From Dechloromonas denitrificans (GTDB lineage: Bacteria > Pseudomonadota > Gammaproteobacteria > Burkholderiales > Rhodocyclaceae): a stretch of 64,000 nt of DNA. Positions 54,796-64,000 of this stretch are shown here, in pieces. The stretch covers positions 186,001 through 250,000 of the forward strand of contig NZ_CP075185.1 in NCBI RefSeq assembly GCF_020510685.1. Reading direction: 5' to 3'. Made by a program: the position numbers and the translations under genes. The notes under the pieces are model-generated. The model made no database searches. It had not been told where the DNA came from and saw only the letters and a list, made by a program, of their open reading frames with translations. Position 1 is the stretch's first letter, and the number at the start of each line of letters is the position of its first letter.

Positions 54796-56154
54796 ATGCA
54801 GAAGTCTTTTGCCATGGCTGCCTTGCTTGCTGCGTCGTGCGCGGCCCAGGCGGCTGGCAGTGATGCCGATCTGGCCGCCATTCGCGCCCAGATCGCCGAA
54901 ATGAAGCAAAGCTACGAGCAGCGCATCGCCGCGCTCGAAAACAAACTGGCCGAAGCCGAGAGCAAGACGGCTCAGCCGGCCCAGGCCCCAGTGGTTGCCG
55001 CCGCCCCGCAGGCGCAAGCCTCGGCCAGCGCTTTCAATCCAGAAGTGTCGCTGATCCTCCAAGGCAAGTTTCGCCAGATGAAGGATATTCCGAACCGCGG
55101 TATCACCGGATTTTTTCCGGCCGGTATCGAAGGCGCCAACAAGCGCGGCTTCTCGGCCGATGAAACGGAGCTCGTGCTGGCCGCCAACATCGATCCTTAC
55201 TGGCGCGGCCAAGCAATTATTGCCATGGCCGATGGCCAGGCCGAAGTCGAGGAGGCCTGGTTCCAGTCACTGGCTATCGGCCATGGCGTCGGCCTGAAGG
55301 CCGGGCGCTTCCGCTCCGGTATCGGCTATATCAACGAGCAGCACCCGCATGCGCGCGATTTCGCCGATGCGCCGCTGATGTACCAGGCGATGTTCGGCGA
55401 CAGCTACGCCCAGGATGGCGTGCAGCTCAAATGGCTGGCACCGACGCCGCTGTTTGTCGAGTTGGGTGCGGAGGTCGGCCGCGGCGCCAATTTCCCGGGC
55501 ACCGAGCGCAATCGCAATGGCGCTAACGGGTCGGCGCTCTATGTCCATGTCGGCGACGACCTTGGGATTTCGAATAGCTGGCGGGTCGGCATGTCCTGGC
55601 TGAAGACCAAGGCGGGCGAGCGTAGTGCCGATTTCACCGATCTGGCCGGGGTGACGGCGCAGGGTGCCTTCAGCGGCGACTCGACAACCTGGTTGGCCGA
55701 TTTCGTCTGGAAATGGGCGCCGAACGGCAATCCGAAATACCAGAACTTCAAGTTCCAGAGCGAGTACTTCTCGCGGGAGGAGAAGGGGGCCCTGAGCTGC
55801 CGTTCGGATGACGCGGCCAGCCTGTGCAATGTCGCCGTCGACAGCAGTTACCGGACGCGCCAGTCCGGCTGGTATGCGCAAGGCGTCTACCAATTCACAC
55901 CCGAATGGCGGGCCGGTCTGCGTTACGAGCAACTCGACAGCGGCACACGCGATTTCGGTCTCAATGCGGCGAATCTGGCAGTCGACGCCTACAAGCCGAA
56001 GAAAGCCACGGCGATGATCGATTACAGCTGGAGCGAGTTCTCGCGCGTTCGCCTGCAGTTTGCCCAGGACAAATCGATGCAGGGCATTACCGACAATCAA
56101 CTCACCATGCAGTACATCATGAGCCTGGGTGCCCATGGTGCGCACAAGTTCTAG
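54796..56154 (+). CDS. outer-membrane porin-like protein with coiled-coil start, linked to the metal importer
   Basis: This 452-residue protein has a signal peptide to about residue 20. A short coiled coil follows (IRAQIAEMKQSYEQRIAALENKLAEAESK) and then a beta-barrel of regular amphipathic strands ending TMQYIMSLGAHGAHKF. The coiled coil could tie trimers to peptidoglycan or the periplasm. It precedes znuA-like, znuC-like and znuB-like genes by nine bases, so it probably lets metal or a metal complex cross the outer membrane. The exact porin family is unclear. CAGGAGAATCCC precedes ATG. Confidence 0.82.
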   Translation: MQKSFAMAALLAASCAAQAAGSDADLAAIRAQIAEMKQSYEQRIAALENKLAEAESKTAQPAQAPVVAAAPQAQASASAFNPEVSLILQGKFRQMKDIPNRGITGFFPAGIEGANKRGFSADETELVLAANIDPYWRGQAIIAMADGQAEVEEAWFQSLAIGHGVGLKAGRFRSGIGYINEQHPHARDFADAPLMYQAMFGDSYAQDGVQLKWLAPTPLFVELGAEVGRGANFPGTERNRNGANGSALYVHVGDDLGISNSWRVGMSWLKTKAGERSADFTDLAGVTAQGAFSGDSTTWLADFVWKWAPNGNPKYQNFKFQSEYFSREEKGALSCRSDDAASLCNVAVDSSYRTRQSGWYAQGVYQFTPEWRAGLRYEQLDSGTRDFGLNAANLAVDAYKPKKATAMIDYSWSEFSRVRLQFAQDKSMQGITDNQLTMQYIMSLGAHGAHKF

Positions 56155-56163
56155 GAGCGGACG

Positions 56164-57060
56164 ATGCGCAAACAACTATCCCTTTTGTTACTGACGCTGG
56201 CCGCCTTGCCGGCCTGGGCCAATCTCAATGTCTTTGCCACCGTGCCGGAATGGGCGGCGCTGGCCAAGGAGATCGGCGGCGACAAGGTCACCGTCTATAG
56301 CGCCACCACCGCCTTTCAGGATCCGCACCGGATCGAGGCCAAACCGTCATTGCTCGCCCAGGCGCGGCGGGCTCAGCTGGTCGTCGCCGCCGGCGCCGAT
56401 CTGGAGATCGGCTGGCTGCCGCTGGTCGTCCGCGATTCGGGCAATTCGACGATACAGCCCGGTAGCCCGGGTTATTTCGAAGCCGCCAACTACGTCAATC
56501 GTCTGGATGTCCCGGCCGTGCTTGATCGTGCCCATGGCGATGTGCATGCGGCGGGCAATCCGCATACCCACCTCAATCCGCATAACGTGATGCTGGTCGG
56601 TGCGGCTCTGGCTACCCGCATGGCGGAACTCGATGCCGCCAATGGTCCGGCCTATCAGGCCGGCTTCAAGGCATTTGCCGGCAAGTGGCAGACGGCGATG
56701 GCCCGCTGGGAGAAGGCGGCCGCCCCGCTGCGCGGCGTGCCGGTGCTGGTCCATCATTCTTCCTTCGTTTACCTGACCAACTGGTTGGCGATGAAGGAGG
56801 TCGGGGCGCTTGAACCAAAGCCCGGCATCGAGCCGAGCAGCGGACATCTGACCGGGTTGCTGGCCAAGCAGCAAGCGACGCCCGCCAAAATGGTGCTGCG
56901 CGCCGCCTACAACCAGGATGGTCCGAGTCAGTGGATTGCCGGCAAGGCGGGCATTCCGGCGGTGCTGCTGCCCTATACGGTGGGCGGGACGGCCGAGGCG
57001 AAAGATCTCTTCGGCCTGTTTGACGACACGCTGCAACGTTTATTGAAAGCTCTACCTTGA
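56164..57060 (+). CDS. znuA: zinc-type metal ABC transporter substrate-binding protein
   Basis: This 298-residue periplasmic protein has a signal peptide to about 19 (LPAWA). Cluster A-I metal-binding histidines lie in FQDPHRIEAKPS, HTHLNPHN and LVHHSS. It delivers zinc or manganese to the permease encoded next. There is no long histidine-rich loop as in many ZnuA proteins, so specificity is not certain. It starts nine bases after the outer-membrane protein gene and overlaps the ATPase gene by four bases. Confidence 0.88.
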   Translation: MRKQLSLLLLTLAALPAWANLNVFATVPEWAALAKEIGGDKVTVYSATTAFQDPHRIEAKPSLLAQARRAQLVVAAGADLEIGWLPLVVRDSGNSTIQPGSPGYFEAANYVNRLDVPAVLDRAHGDVHAAGNPHTHLNPHNVMLVGAALATRMAELDAANGPAYQAGFKAFAGKWQTAMARWEKAAAPLRGVPVLVHHSSFVYLTNWLAMKEVGALEPKPGIEPSSGHLTGLLAKQQATPAKMVLRAAYNQDGPSQWIAGKAGIPAVLLPYTVGGTAEAKDLFGLFDDTLQRLLKALP

Positions 57061-57635
57061 GTTTCCTGCTGCGCATCGAGCACTTGGTGGCCGGCTGGCA
57101 ACGGCCGGCCACCCAGCCCGTCGACCTGACGCTGGCAGCCGGTGAGATCGTCGGCCTGACCGGCCCCAACGGCGTTGGCAAGAGCACGCTGCTGGCGGCC
57201 TTGGCCGGCCGGGCAACCGTCTTCTCCGGTCGTCTCGAACGGCAACCGGGGCTGCGCCTGGCCTTGCAGACCCAGGATATCCCGCCGGTCGACGGCCTGC
57301 CGCTGGCCGGCCGGGAATTGCTGGCGCTGACCGGCGCCAGTCCCGCCGGCCTGCCACCCTGGCTGGCCGAGCGCATCGATAGCCGCCTCGACCGCCTGTC
57401 CGGCGGTCAGCGCCATTACCTGGTGCTGTGGGCCATTGTGCAGGCGCCGGCCGACCTTGTGCTGCTCGACGAACCCACCAACAATCTCGATGCCGCCGGT
57501 GTCGCCCACCTGACGGCTCACCTGCGCGAGAGGGCCGAAGCCGGGGCGGGGGTGATTGTCGTCAGTCACGACGCCGCTTTTGTAGAAGCCGTCTGCGATC
57601 GCGTCATCGTACTGGGAGCCGGCGATGTGGAGTGA
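57057..57635 (+). CDS. znuC: metal ABC transporter ATP-binding protein
   Basis: This short ATPase of 192 residues has Walker A GPNGVGKST, signature LSGGQRHYLVLW, Walker B LVLLDEPTNNLD and an H-loop in VVSHDAAFV. ZnuC proteins are usually about 210-250 residues, so it is on the short side. Start TTG 57057 overlaps the znuA-like stop. It pairs with the permease at 57625. Confidence 0.88.
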   Translation: MSFLLRIEHLVAGWQRPATQPVDLTLAAGEIVGLTGPNGVGKSTLLAALAGRATVFSGRLERQPGLRLALQTQDIPPVDGLPLAGRELLALTGASPAGLPPWLAERIDSRLDRLSGGQRHYLVLWAIVQAPADLVLLDEPTNNLDAAGVAHLTAHLRERAEAGAGVIVVSHDAAFVEAVCDRVIVLGAGDVE

Positions 57636-58389
57636 CCTCTTCCTGGTGCCGTTCCTGACCGGCCTTTGTCTTGCCATCGTGCTGCCCCTGCTCGGCTGTT
57701 ACCTGCGGTTGCGCGATGAATGGCTGGCGGCGCTGGCCTATTCGCATGTTGCCGCTGCCGGTGCCTTGCTCGCCCTGGTCATCGCCATGCCGCCGGTGCT
57801 CGGCGGTATGGCGGCGGCCGGCCTGGTCGGGGCCGGCAAACGGTTTTTTGCCAGCAAGCTGGCCGGTGGCGCCAGTTATGCCTTGCTGCTGCTCGGCGGC
57901 TGGGCGGTGGCGGTCTTGCTGGCGGCCAATCATCCGCTGGCCGAGCGCCTCGGCCATGCCCTGTTCGATGGTCAGCTCTATTTCTCGAGCAGCGAACAGC
58001 TCTGGCTGGTTGCCGGCGGTAGCCTGATCGCCTTGGCCATTCTGCGGGCGCTAGCCAAACACCTGCTGCTGGCCCATGTTTATCCCGATTTTTTCCGTCT
58101 GCGCGGTCTGCATGCCTGGCCAACGCAGAGCGGCTTCGATGTGCTCGCCGCCTTGCTGCTGGCCCTGGCGACCATGAGCATCGGGGTGATGGGGGCATTT
58201 GCCCTGGTCTTCATTCCGCCCTGGCTGGCCTTCCGGCGGGCGCCCAACTGGCGGCGCGGGCTGCTCCTTGCCCAAGTCATCGGCGTCCTCGCCTATATTG
58301 CCGGCTTTCTACTGGCGCTCGGCCTGGACCAACCGTTCGGGCCGGTCCTGGCGCTTCTCCTGATTGGCATAGGGCTGGTCATTGCATGA
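57625..58389 (+). CDS. znuB: metal ABC transporter permease
   Basis: This 254-residue protein has about seven to eight membrane helices. ABC-3 family features include LRDEWLAALAYSHVAAAGALLALV near the start and AFALVFIPPWLAFRRAPNWRRG near the end, which resembles the ATPase-contact loop. The ATG overlaps the ATPase gene by 11 bp with the ribosome site inside that gene. It is the last gene of the metal importer cluster. Confidence 0.87.
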   Translation: MWSDLFLVPFLTGLCLAIVLPLLGCYLRLRDEWLAALAYSHVAAAGALLALVIAMPPVLGGMAAAGLVGAGKRFFASKLAGGASYALLLLGGWAVAVLLAANHPLAERLGHALFDGQLYFSSSEQLWLVAGGSLIALAILRALAKHLLLAHVYPDFFRLRGLHAWPTQSGFDVLAALLLALATMSIGVMGAFALVFIPPWLAFRRAPNWRRGLLLAQVIGVLAYIAGFLLALGLDQPFGPVLALLLIGIGLVIA

Positions 58390-58434
58390 CGCCGGATGGC
58401 GTGCTAAAACATCCATTCTGTACGCGGAGTGCTT

Positions 58435-59682
58435 ATGGTTTTTTCCTTCTTCAAAAAACAACCTCAGAAAATGCCGGAGCGCCCGGCTGCCCGCCCCCGC
58501 CCCGCTGAGCCGCCCGTTGTCCTGAAACAGCCTGAGCCGGAGGCTGCGGCCCCGCTGGCCGAGCCGTTGCCCGATCTCGAGTTCACCAACAGCAATCCGG
58601 CGCCGTCAGCGCCCCTGATGCCGCTGGCGGTTACTGATGATTTCGATTTCTCCGGCGAAGATTTCGATCGCGATTTCACCGAATCAAGCGTCATGGCCAT
58701 CGACGTCGAGCAGGGCGGCGATCCCGTCCAGGCCGATATCGAACAAGTCGTGGTGATGTTCGCCAACAGCCAGGATGCCCCGGCCCGCGCCCTGCTCGAG
58801 ATGCTGATTCGCAGCTATTCGCGCGAAGAAGGCATGCGCTTCTGGCGCTTGCTGTTCGATTTGCTGCAGGCAACGGGCGACCGGGCGGCGTTTGAAAAAC
58901 TCGGGTTCGAGTTTGCCGAGGCCTGTGAAACCTCGCCGCCAACCTGGCGGCAGGAGCACCCGGCGCCGCCGACCGCCGTTGCCGGCCCCCGGGTTTTCGT
59001 GCTGCAGGGGGTGTTGACCGGCGATGGCGCGCAGCCGGTCGCCGAGTTGGCCAAACTGGTCGATCAGAAAATTGATGTTCGCGTCGACTGCGGCAAGCTG
59101 GTCGGTTGCGACGACGATGTCGCCGGCGAATTGGCCGCGCTGCTGAGAAAAGCACGGCGTACCGGTGTCGCGGTGGATCTGGAGCATGTCGAGGGTTTCA
59201 TCGATCGACTGAATGAGCGTCTGGTGGCGGGTGAGGCAACCCGCGCCACGGCCTGGCTGTTGCTGCTTGAGTTGCTGCAACGGCACGGTACCCAGGACAC
59301 CTTCGAGGAGCGGGCGGTCGATTACGCGGTGACTTTCGAATTGTCGCCACCGTCCTGGGAAACCTTGCCGGCCAAACACTCCGTGGTGCCAAAGGCCAGC
59401 GAGCGGCCGCGCGATGAGGCGTACTACCTGTCCGGCGAACTCAAAAATTGTCGTTTCGATGAACTGGTCGCCGTGTTCGAAGCAGGGGAGCTAACGATTC
59501 TCGATTTCTCCGCCGTGCGCCGGATGGATTTCTTTTCGGCCGGGCAACTGGTCAATCGCATCGCGCCGTTCAAGGCAAAGGGTTGCGACATCGTGATCCG
59601 CAGCCCGAATCATCTGGTCGCCGAGCTGATGGCCGTGGTCGGGCTGAACAAGCAGGCCCGGATCATCGTTCCCAAGTTTTAA
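58435..59682 (+). CDS. tandem helical-plus-STAS domain protein
   Basis: This 415-residue cytoplasmic protein begins with a proline/alanine-rich N-terminus. It has an internal duplication: a helical unit (about 101-171) ending SPPTW and an STAS-like unit (184-260), then a second helical unit (254-308) ending SPPSW and a second STAS-like unit (328-410, LDFSAVRRMDFFSAGQLVNRI). STAS domains bind nucleotides or partner proteins in anti-sigma-antagonist and transporter systems. ATG 58435 follows CGGAG, and hslVU follows after 15 bp. Its function is not known to me. Confidence 0.8.
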   Translation: MVFSFFKKQPQKMPERPAARPRPAEPPVVLKQPEPEAAAPLAEPLPDLEFTNSNPAPSAPLMPLAVTDDFDFSGEDFDRDFTESSVMAIDVEQGGDPVQADIEQVVVMFANSQDAPARALLEMLIRSYSREEGMRFWRLLFDLLQATGDRAAFEKLGFEFAEACETSPPTWRQEHPAPPTAVAGPRVFVLQGVLTGDGAQPVAELAKLVDQKIDVRVDCGKLVGCDDDVAGELAALLRKARRTGVAVDLEHVEGFIDRLNERLVAGEATRATAWLLLLELLQRHGTQDTFEERAVDYAVTFELSPPSWETLPAKHSVVPKASERPRDEAYYLSGELKNCRFDELVAVFEAGELTILDFSAVRRMDFFSAGQLVNRIAPFKAKGCDIVIRSPNHLVAELMAVVGLNKQARIIVPKF

Positions 59683-59697
59683 GAGTCAGGAAAAAGC

Positions 59698-60234
59698 ATG
59701 GAGCAATATCACGGCACGACCATCCTGTCGGTGCGGCGGGGCAATTCGGTCGCCATGGGTGGTGACGGTCAGGTGACGCTGGGCAACATCGTCATCAAGG
59801 CGACTGCGAAAAAGGTCAGGCGACTGTATCAGGGCCGCATTCTGGCCGGCTTCGCTGGCGGTACGGCCGACGCCTTCACGCTGTTCGAGCGTTTCGAAGC
59901 CAAGCTGGAAAAGCATCAGGGCAACCTGACGCGTTCGGCGGTCGAACTGGCCAAGGACTGGCGTTCCGACCGCGCGCTGCGCCGGCTGGAGGCGATGCTC
60001 TCGGTGGCCGACCAGGACGTCTCGCTGATCATCACCGGCAATGGCGATGTGCTCGAGCCGGAACAAGGCATCGTCGCCATCGGCTCGGGTGGCTCCTACG
60101 CCCAGAGCGCGGCCCGTGCCTTGCTGGAAAATACCGAACTGAGTCCGCGCGACATCGTTACCAAGTCGCTGGAGATTGCCGGCGATATCTGCATCTACAC
60201 CAATCGCAATTTCACCATCGAGGTGCTGGAATGA
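59698..60234 (+). CDS. hslV: HslV protease subunit of the HslVU (ClpYQ) complex
   Basis: This 178-residue threonine protease of the proteasome fold has its nucleophile in [10 protein letters not shown]: Thr7 becomes residue 1 after removal of the MEQYHG propeptide. [14 protein letters not shown] and GNGDVLEPE are family blocks. HslV forms a double ring powered by the ATPase HslU encoded next; the HslU start overlaps the stop (ATGA). Confidence 0.97.
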   Translation: MEQYHGTTILSVRRGNSVAMGGDGQVTLGNIVIKATAKKVRRLYQGRILAGFAGGTADAFTLFERFEAKLEKHQGNLTRSAVELAKDWRSDRALRRLEAMLSVADQDVSLIITGNGDVLEPEQGIVAIGSGGSYAQSAARALLENTELSPRDIVTKSLEIAGDICIYTNRNFTIEVLE

Positions 60235-61577
60235 GCGCTGGAGAATCGATGACGCCGCAGGAAATCGTTTCCGAGCTGGACAAACATATCGTTGGCCAGA
60301 CCAATGCCAAGAAATCGGTGGCCATTGCGCTGCGCAACCGCTGGCGGCGAGCCCAGGTGGCGGAACCCCTGCGCCAGGAAATCACCCCGAAGAACATCCT
60401 GATGATCGGCCCGACCGGCGTCGGCAAAACCGAAATCGCCCGGCGACTGGCGCGGATCGCCAACGCGCCCTTCATCAAGATCGAAGCGACCAAGTTCACC
60501 GAAGTCGGTTACGTCGGGCGCGATGTCGAAACGATCATCCGCGACCTGGTGGAAATCGCCATCAAGAGCCATCGCGAGCGGGCCATCAAGCAGATGCGCT
60601 CGCGCGCCGAGGATGCAGCCGAGGATCGCATCCTCGACGTGCTGCTGCCGCCGGCCCGCAGCCCCGGGTTTTATGCCGAGAACAGCGGCCCGGCCGAAGA
60701 CAATGCGACCCGCCAGAAATTTCGCAAGAAGCTGCGCGAGGGCGAGCTGGACGACAAGGACATCGATATCGAAGTCGCCGCGCCGGGCATGCAGGCCGAG
60801 ATCTTCGCCCCGCCCGGCATGGAGGAATTGACCCAGCAGATTCAGGGAATGTTCCAGAACATCGGCGGCGGCAAGAAGAAATCGCGCAAGCTGAAGATCA
60901 AGGAAGCGCTCAAGCTGCTGACCGAGGAAGAGGCCGGCAAACTGGTCAATGACGAGGAAGTGAAACAGCAGGCGGTTACCGCAGTGGAACAGAATGGCAT
61001 CGTCTTTCTCGACGAGCTGGACAAGATCGCCAGCCGTTCCGAAATGCAGGGGGCCGATGTCTCCCGTCAGGGCGTCCAGCGCGACCTGTTGCCGCTGGTC
61101 GAAGGGACCACGGTGTCGACCAAGTACGGGATGATCAAGACCGACCACATCCTGTTCATTGCCTCGGGGGCCTTCCATCTGTCGAAACCATCCGACCTGA
61201 TTCCCGAGCTGCAGGGGCGCTTCCCGATCCGCGTCGAACTCGATTCGCTGTCAGTAGCCGATTTCGAATGCATCCTGACCCAGACCGACGCCTGCCTGAC
61301 GCGGCAATACCAGGCATTGCTGGAAACCGAAGGCGTCCATCTCGAATTCGCCGCCGACGGTATCCGCCGGCTGGCGGAAATCGCTTTTCAGGTAAACGAG
61401 AAGACTGAAAACATTGGCGCCCGTCGCCTGCATACGGTGATGGAAAAGCTGCTCGAGGAAATTTCCTTCGATGCCGGCAAGGCCGGTCAGGAAAAGATCG
61501 TCATCGACGCAGCCAGCGTCAATCAACGTCTCGGGGAGCTGGCCGCCGACGAAGACCTGTCGCGTTACGTTCTGTGA
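60231..61577 (+). CDS. hslU: HslU ATPase subunit of the HslVU complex
   Basis: This 448-residue AAA+ unfoldase has Walker [10 protein letters not shown], pore loop GYVGRDVE, Walker [10 protein letters not shown] and sensor/arginine-finger elements. An I-domain insert lies around residues 110-240. The start may be ATG 60231 or ATG 60249 (GGAGA upstream gives the length closest to E. coli HslU). It unfolds substrates for HslV. Confidence 0.97.
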   Translation: MSAGESMTPQEIVSELDKHIVGQTNAKKSVAIALRNRWRRAQVAEPLRQEITPKNILMIGPTGVGKTEIARRLARIANAPFIKIEATKFTEVGYVGRDVETIIRDLVEIAIKSHRERAIKQMRSRAEDAAEDRILDVLLPPARSPGFYAENSGPAEDNATRQKFRKKLREGELDDKDIDIEVAAPGMQAEIFAPPGMEELTQQIQGMFQNIGGGKKKSRKLKIKEALKLLTEEEAGKLVNDEEVKQQAVTAVEQNGIVFLDELDKIASRSEMQGADVSRQGVQRDLLPLVEGTTVSTKYGMIKTDHILFIASGAFHLSKPSDLIPELQGRFPIRVELDSLSVADFECILTQTDACLTRQYQALLETEGVHLEFAADGIRRLAEIAFQVNEKTENIGARRLHTVMEKLLEEISFDAGKAGQEKIVIDAASVNQRLGELAADEDLSRYVL

Positions 61578-62461
61578 CGCCGGATAGCCTGGCCTTCCGG
61601 CTGCTGGCCATTCTCTTCCCGATTTTCGGGATTATCGCCGCGGGCTATTTCTACGCCCGCCAGCACAAGCCGGAAATGGCCGTGGCCAACCGGCTGAACA
61701 TGGATGTCTTCGTCCCGGCCCTGGTTTTCGCCGCGATGGCCGGCAAGTCCTTCGATCTGGTGGCTTTCGGGCCGCTGGCGCTGGGCGGCTTCATCGTGCT
61801 GGCGACCTGCGGCCTGTTGGCCTGGCCGGTCGCCAAGTTGATCGGTGTGCAGCCAAAGACGCTGGTGCCGCCGATGATCTTCAACAACTCTGGCAACATC
61901 GGCCTGCCGCTCGCCGTGCTGGCCTGGGGCGAAGATGCGCTGCCGGCGGCGGTCATCCTGTTCATGGTCGAGAACACCCTGCATTTTTCGTTCGGCGCCC
62001 GGCTGCTCGATCCGCATGCCCGCCTGCTGACCTTGTGGCGGGTGCCGGTGGTCTTTGCCGCAATCGCCGGGTTGGCCGTCGCCATGCTCAAGATTCCCAT
62101 CTGGCAGCCGCTGGTCATTGCCATCAAGATGCTCGGCGACGTTTCGGTGCCGTTGCTGCTGTTCTCGCTCGGCGTGCGGATGACCGATGTCTCCTTCCGC
62201 GAGTGGAAGGTGGCAACCGGCAGTGCTGTGCTGCGGCCGCTTGCCGGCATGCTGATCTCTGCCGGGGTCATCCAGCTGCTCGGCCTGCATGGTCGGGAAG
62301 CCGCGATGCTGCTGGTCTTCGGTGCCTTGCCGCCGGCCGTGCTCAACTTCCTCTTTGCCGAACGTTACAAGCAGGAACCGGAGCGCGTCGCGTCGATTGT
62401 GCTGATCGGCAATCTGGCGGCGCTGTTGTTCCTGCCGCTGGCGCTGGCGATGGTGTTATGA
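61574..62461 (+). CDS. AEC-family (auxin efflux carrier-like) transporter
   Basis: This 295-residue protein has ten predicted membrane helices and AEC features: the half-repeats [20 protein letters not shown] and [19 protein letters not shown], then [13 protein letters not shown]. Bacterial AEC carriers often move malonate, malate or other carboxylates. It starts at GTG overlapping the hslU stop and is convergent with the Hsp15-like gene by six bases. Confidence 0.87.
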   Translation: MTPDSLAFRLLAILFPIFGIIAAGYFYARQHKPEMAVANRLNMDVFVPALVFAAMAGKSFDLVAFGPLALGGFIVLATCGLLAWPVAKLIGVQPKTLVPPMIFNNSGNIGLPLAVLAWGEDALPAAVILFMVENTLHFSFGARLLDPHARLLTLWRVPVVFAAIAGLAVAMLKIPIWQPLVIAIKMLGDVSVPLLLFSLGVRMTDVSFREWKVATGSAVLRPLAGMLISAGVIQLLGLHGREAAMLLVFGALPPAVLNFLFAERYKQEPERVASIVLIGNLAALLFLPLALAMVL

Positions 62462-62824
62462 GCCGCCGAATCGGTTGATCTGACGGCGGTCGCGCTTGGT
62501 TGGACGGCCGTGCAAATCGGCTGCCGGATCGACGACCAGCTGGCGGGTTTCGCGCTGTGCTTCGCGGCTGGCGATACTCGCCTGGCTTTCTTCATAGAGC
62601 AGCCGTGCTTCGGGAGCCGGGCCGCGTTTGTCGGAAAGCGCCCGGACCGTAAGCTCCCAATGCGTTTCGCTATTGGCGACATCCAGGCGGTCGCCGATTT
62701 TGACTTCGCGGGATGGCTTGATGCGCGTCCCGTTAAGCTGGACCTTGCCGCCACTGACCGCATCACTGGCCAGCGTGCGCGTCTTGAAAAAACGCGCAGC
62801 CCACAGCCATTTGTCGAGGCGCAC
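62456..62824 (-). CDS. Hsp15-like S4-domain RNA-binding protein
   Basis: This 122-residue protein has an S4 domain (MRLDKWLWAARFFKTRTLASDAVSGGKVQLNG) and a basic C-terminal tail (PTKRDRRQINRF). It matches the HslR/Hsp15 family, which handles stalled 50S subunits carrying a nascent chain. The first 10 residues are typical. It ends within the AEC gene and begins nine bases before the lysA stop on the same strand, so it may be cotranscribed with lysA. Confidence 0.88.
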   Translation of the reverse strand: MRLDKWLWAARFFKTRTLASDAVSGGKVQLNGTRIKPSREVKIGDRLDVANSETHWELTVRALSDKRGPAPEARLLYEESQASIASREAQRETRQLVVDPAADLHGRPTKRDRRQINRFGGS

Positions 62825-62832
62825 GACGTCGC

Positions 62833-64000
62833 TTATTGCGGCAACAAGGTTTCGCCGGCGTATAGCTGGGCGACTGTTTCACGCTGGCGGATGATGAAGG
62901 TCCGGTCGCCATCGACCATGATTTCGACCGCCCGCGGCCGGGTGTTGTAATTGGAACTCATCGCCATGCCGTAGGCGCCAGCCGACATCACGGCGAGCAG
63001 GTCACCAGCTGCGATGTCCAGCGGCCGTGCCTGGCCGAGAAAATCGCCGGTTTCGCAAACCGGGCCGACGACGTCATAAACCCGGCTTTCGCCGCCATGT
63101 GGCACGACGGGCAGAATGTCATGCCAGGCTTCATAGAGCGCCGGGCGCATCAGGTCGTTCATGGCTGCATCGATGATGGCGAAACTCTTGCCTTCACCCG
63201 GTTTCAGATACTCGACACGGGTCAGCAACAGGCCGGCATTGCCGACCAGCCGACGGCCGGGTTCGAGCACGACCTTCAGGCCGCGACCAGCCAGCTTGTC
63301 GAGCAAGGGCGTCAGATAGGCGGCAACGGTCGGGTGCACCTGGTCGTCCTTGTACTTGATGCCGAGGCCGCCACCGAGGTCGAGGTGGTGGATATGGATG
63401 CCGGCTGCGGTCAGCTGATCGATCAGCGCCAAAATCCGCTCAAGCGCTTCGCTGAAGGGTGACGGGTCGAGCAACTGGGAGCCGATATGGCAGTCGATGC
63501 CGGCCACCTCGATATTCGGCAAGGCAGCGGCACGGCGATAGAGGGGCAGCGCGTCGTCATAGGCGACGCCGAATTTCGCTTCCTTGAGTCCGGTGGAAAT
63601 ATAGGGGTGCGTCTTCGGGTCGACATTCGGATTGACGCGCAAGCTGACTGGCGCCTTCTTGCCAAGCTGGCCGGCGGCTTCGTTGAGGCGCTCCAGTTCG
63701 GGCGCTGATTCGACGTTGAAGCAGAAGATGCCCGCCTCAAGCGCCTGTTTCATTTCGTCAGCGGTCTTGCCGACCCCGGAAAACACGATCTTTTGCGGAT
63801 CGGCCCCGGCTGCCAGGACGCGCTGCAGTTCGCCGCCCGAGACGATGTCGAAGCCGGCGCCGAGGCGGGCGAAGATATTCAGAATGGCGAGGTTCGAGTT
63901 GGCCTTGACCGCATAGCAGACGAGTGCGCCCAGGCCGGCCGGGTGGCTGGCGAGGACATCGTGGAATTCACCGAGTGCAGATTCCAGGGCGGCACGTGAA
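62833..64000 (-). CDS. lysA: diaminopimelate decarboxylase (5' end beyond the window)
   Basis: The minus-strand frame runs off the right edge without a start codon. Readable codons include CYAVKANSN, whose lysine binds PLP, SGGELQRVLAAGADP, GLGIKYKD and VGPVCETGDFL with the catalytic cysteine. This PLP enzyme makes lysine from meso-diaminopimelate. An internal methionine at 63786 is not the start, because conserved PLP-site codons lie upstream. Only the N-terminal few dozen residues are missing. Confidence 0.95.
   Translation of the reverse strand, partial: SRAALESALGEFHDVLASHPAGLGALVCYAVKANSNLAILNIFARLGAGFDIVSGGELQRVLAAGADPQKIVFSGVGKTADEMKQALEAGIFCFNVESAPELERLNEAAGQLGKKAPVSLRVNPNVDPKTHPYISTGLKEAKFGVAYDDALPLYRRAAALPNIEVAGIDCHIGSQLLDPSPFSEALERILALIDQLTAAGIHIHHLDLGGGLGIKYKDDQVHPTVAAYLTPLLDKLAGRGLKVVLEPGRRLVGNAGLLLTRVEYLKPGEGKSFAIIDAAMNDLMRPALYEAWHDILPVVPHGGESRVYDVVGPVCETGDFLGQARPLDIAAGDLLAVMSAGAYGMAMSSNYNTRPRAVEIMVDGDRTFIIRQRETVAQLYAGETLLPQ

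Overview
The window is GC-rich chromosomal DNA from a betaproteobacterium, most likely in or near the Rhodocyclales (Dechloromonas/Azonexus-like). The basis for this is the set of core genes, a betaproteobacterial-type SAH riboswitch on ahcY, dapF-DUF484-xerC synteny, aerobic aromatic catabolism and two lipid A-type acyltransferases. The genus is inferred from gene content only.

Region 1 (about 500-9250) is one long plus-strand catabolic operon behind a textbook sigma-54 -24/-12 promoter. It encodes an acetamidase/formamidase-type amidase, a Rieske ring hydroxylase, a small unknown protein, a SnoaL-like protein, a StyA/indole-monooxygenase-like flavoprotein with its flavin reductase, a short-chain dehydrogenase, a FadL/TodX-type outer-membrane channel, a Rieske ferredoxin and a ferredoxin reductase. 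Together these can import and oxygenate an aromatic compound. The amidase suggests a nitrogen-containing substrate such as an indole-type compound, but this is inference.

Region 2 (about 9251-17250) is an Rhs polymorphic-toxin locus. An intact 1489-residue secreted Rhs protein ends in a variable domain that closely resembles vertebrate serum amyloid A. Downstream lie decayed, displaced Rhs core and tip cassettes separated by small candidate immunity or accessory genes. A stretch of AT-rich DNA precedes the locus. Two diverged copies of a heavy-metal-associated-like sequence (189-281 and within 17935-18147) flank regions 1 and 2.

Region 3 (17259-35269) continues aromatic and small-acid metabolism: a winged-helix regulator, a cysteine-less HMA-like protein, a YdcF-like protein, a PaaY-like hexapeptide protein, two IclR regulators, a LivHMGF-type ABC importer without a binding-protein gene whose last ATPase is fused to a hemerythrin domain, and an operon for ring hydroxylation, VOC-type ring cleavage, isomerisation, fumarylacetoacetate-type hydrolysis and acetoacetate activation. 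An acyltransferase-3 membrane protein closes the block.

Region 4 (35337-64000) is mainly housekeeping. It holds trhP, rng, a dienelactone hydrolase, a ProQ-like RNA chaperone, a large GGDEF/EAL sensor, two tRNA-Lys genes, the SAH-riboswitch-controlled ahcY...metF methyl-cycle operon, metK with a structured leader, two LpxL-like acyltransferases, a GNAT protein, dapF-DUF484-xerC, rlmI, a zinc-type ABC importer with an outer-membrane protein, a duplicated STAS-domain protein, hslVU, an AEC carrier, an Hsp15-like protein and the start-truncated lysA running off the right edge.
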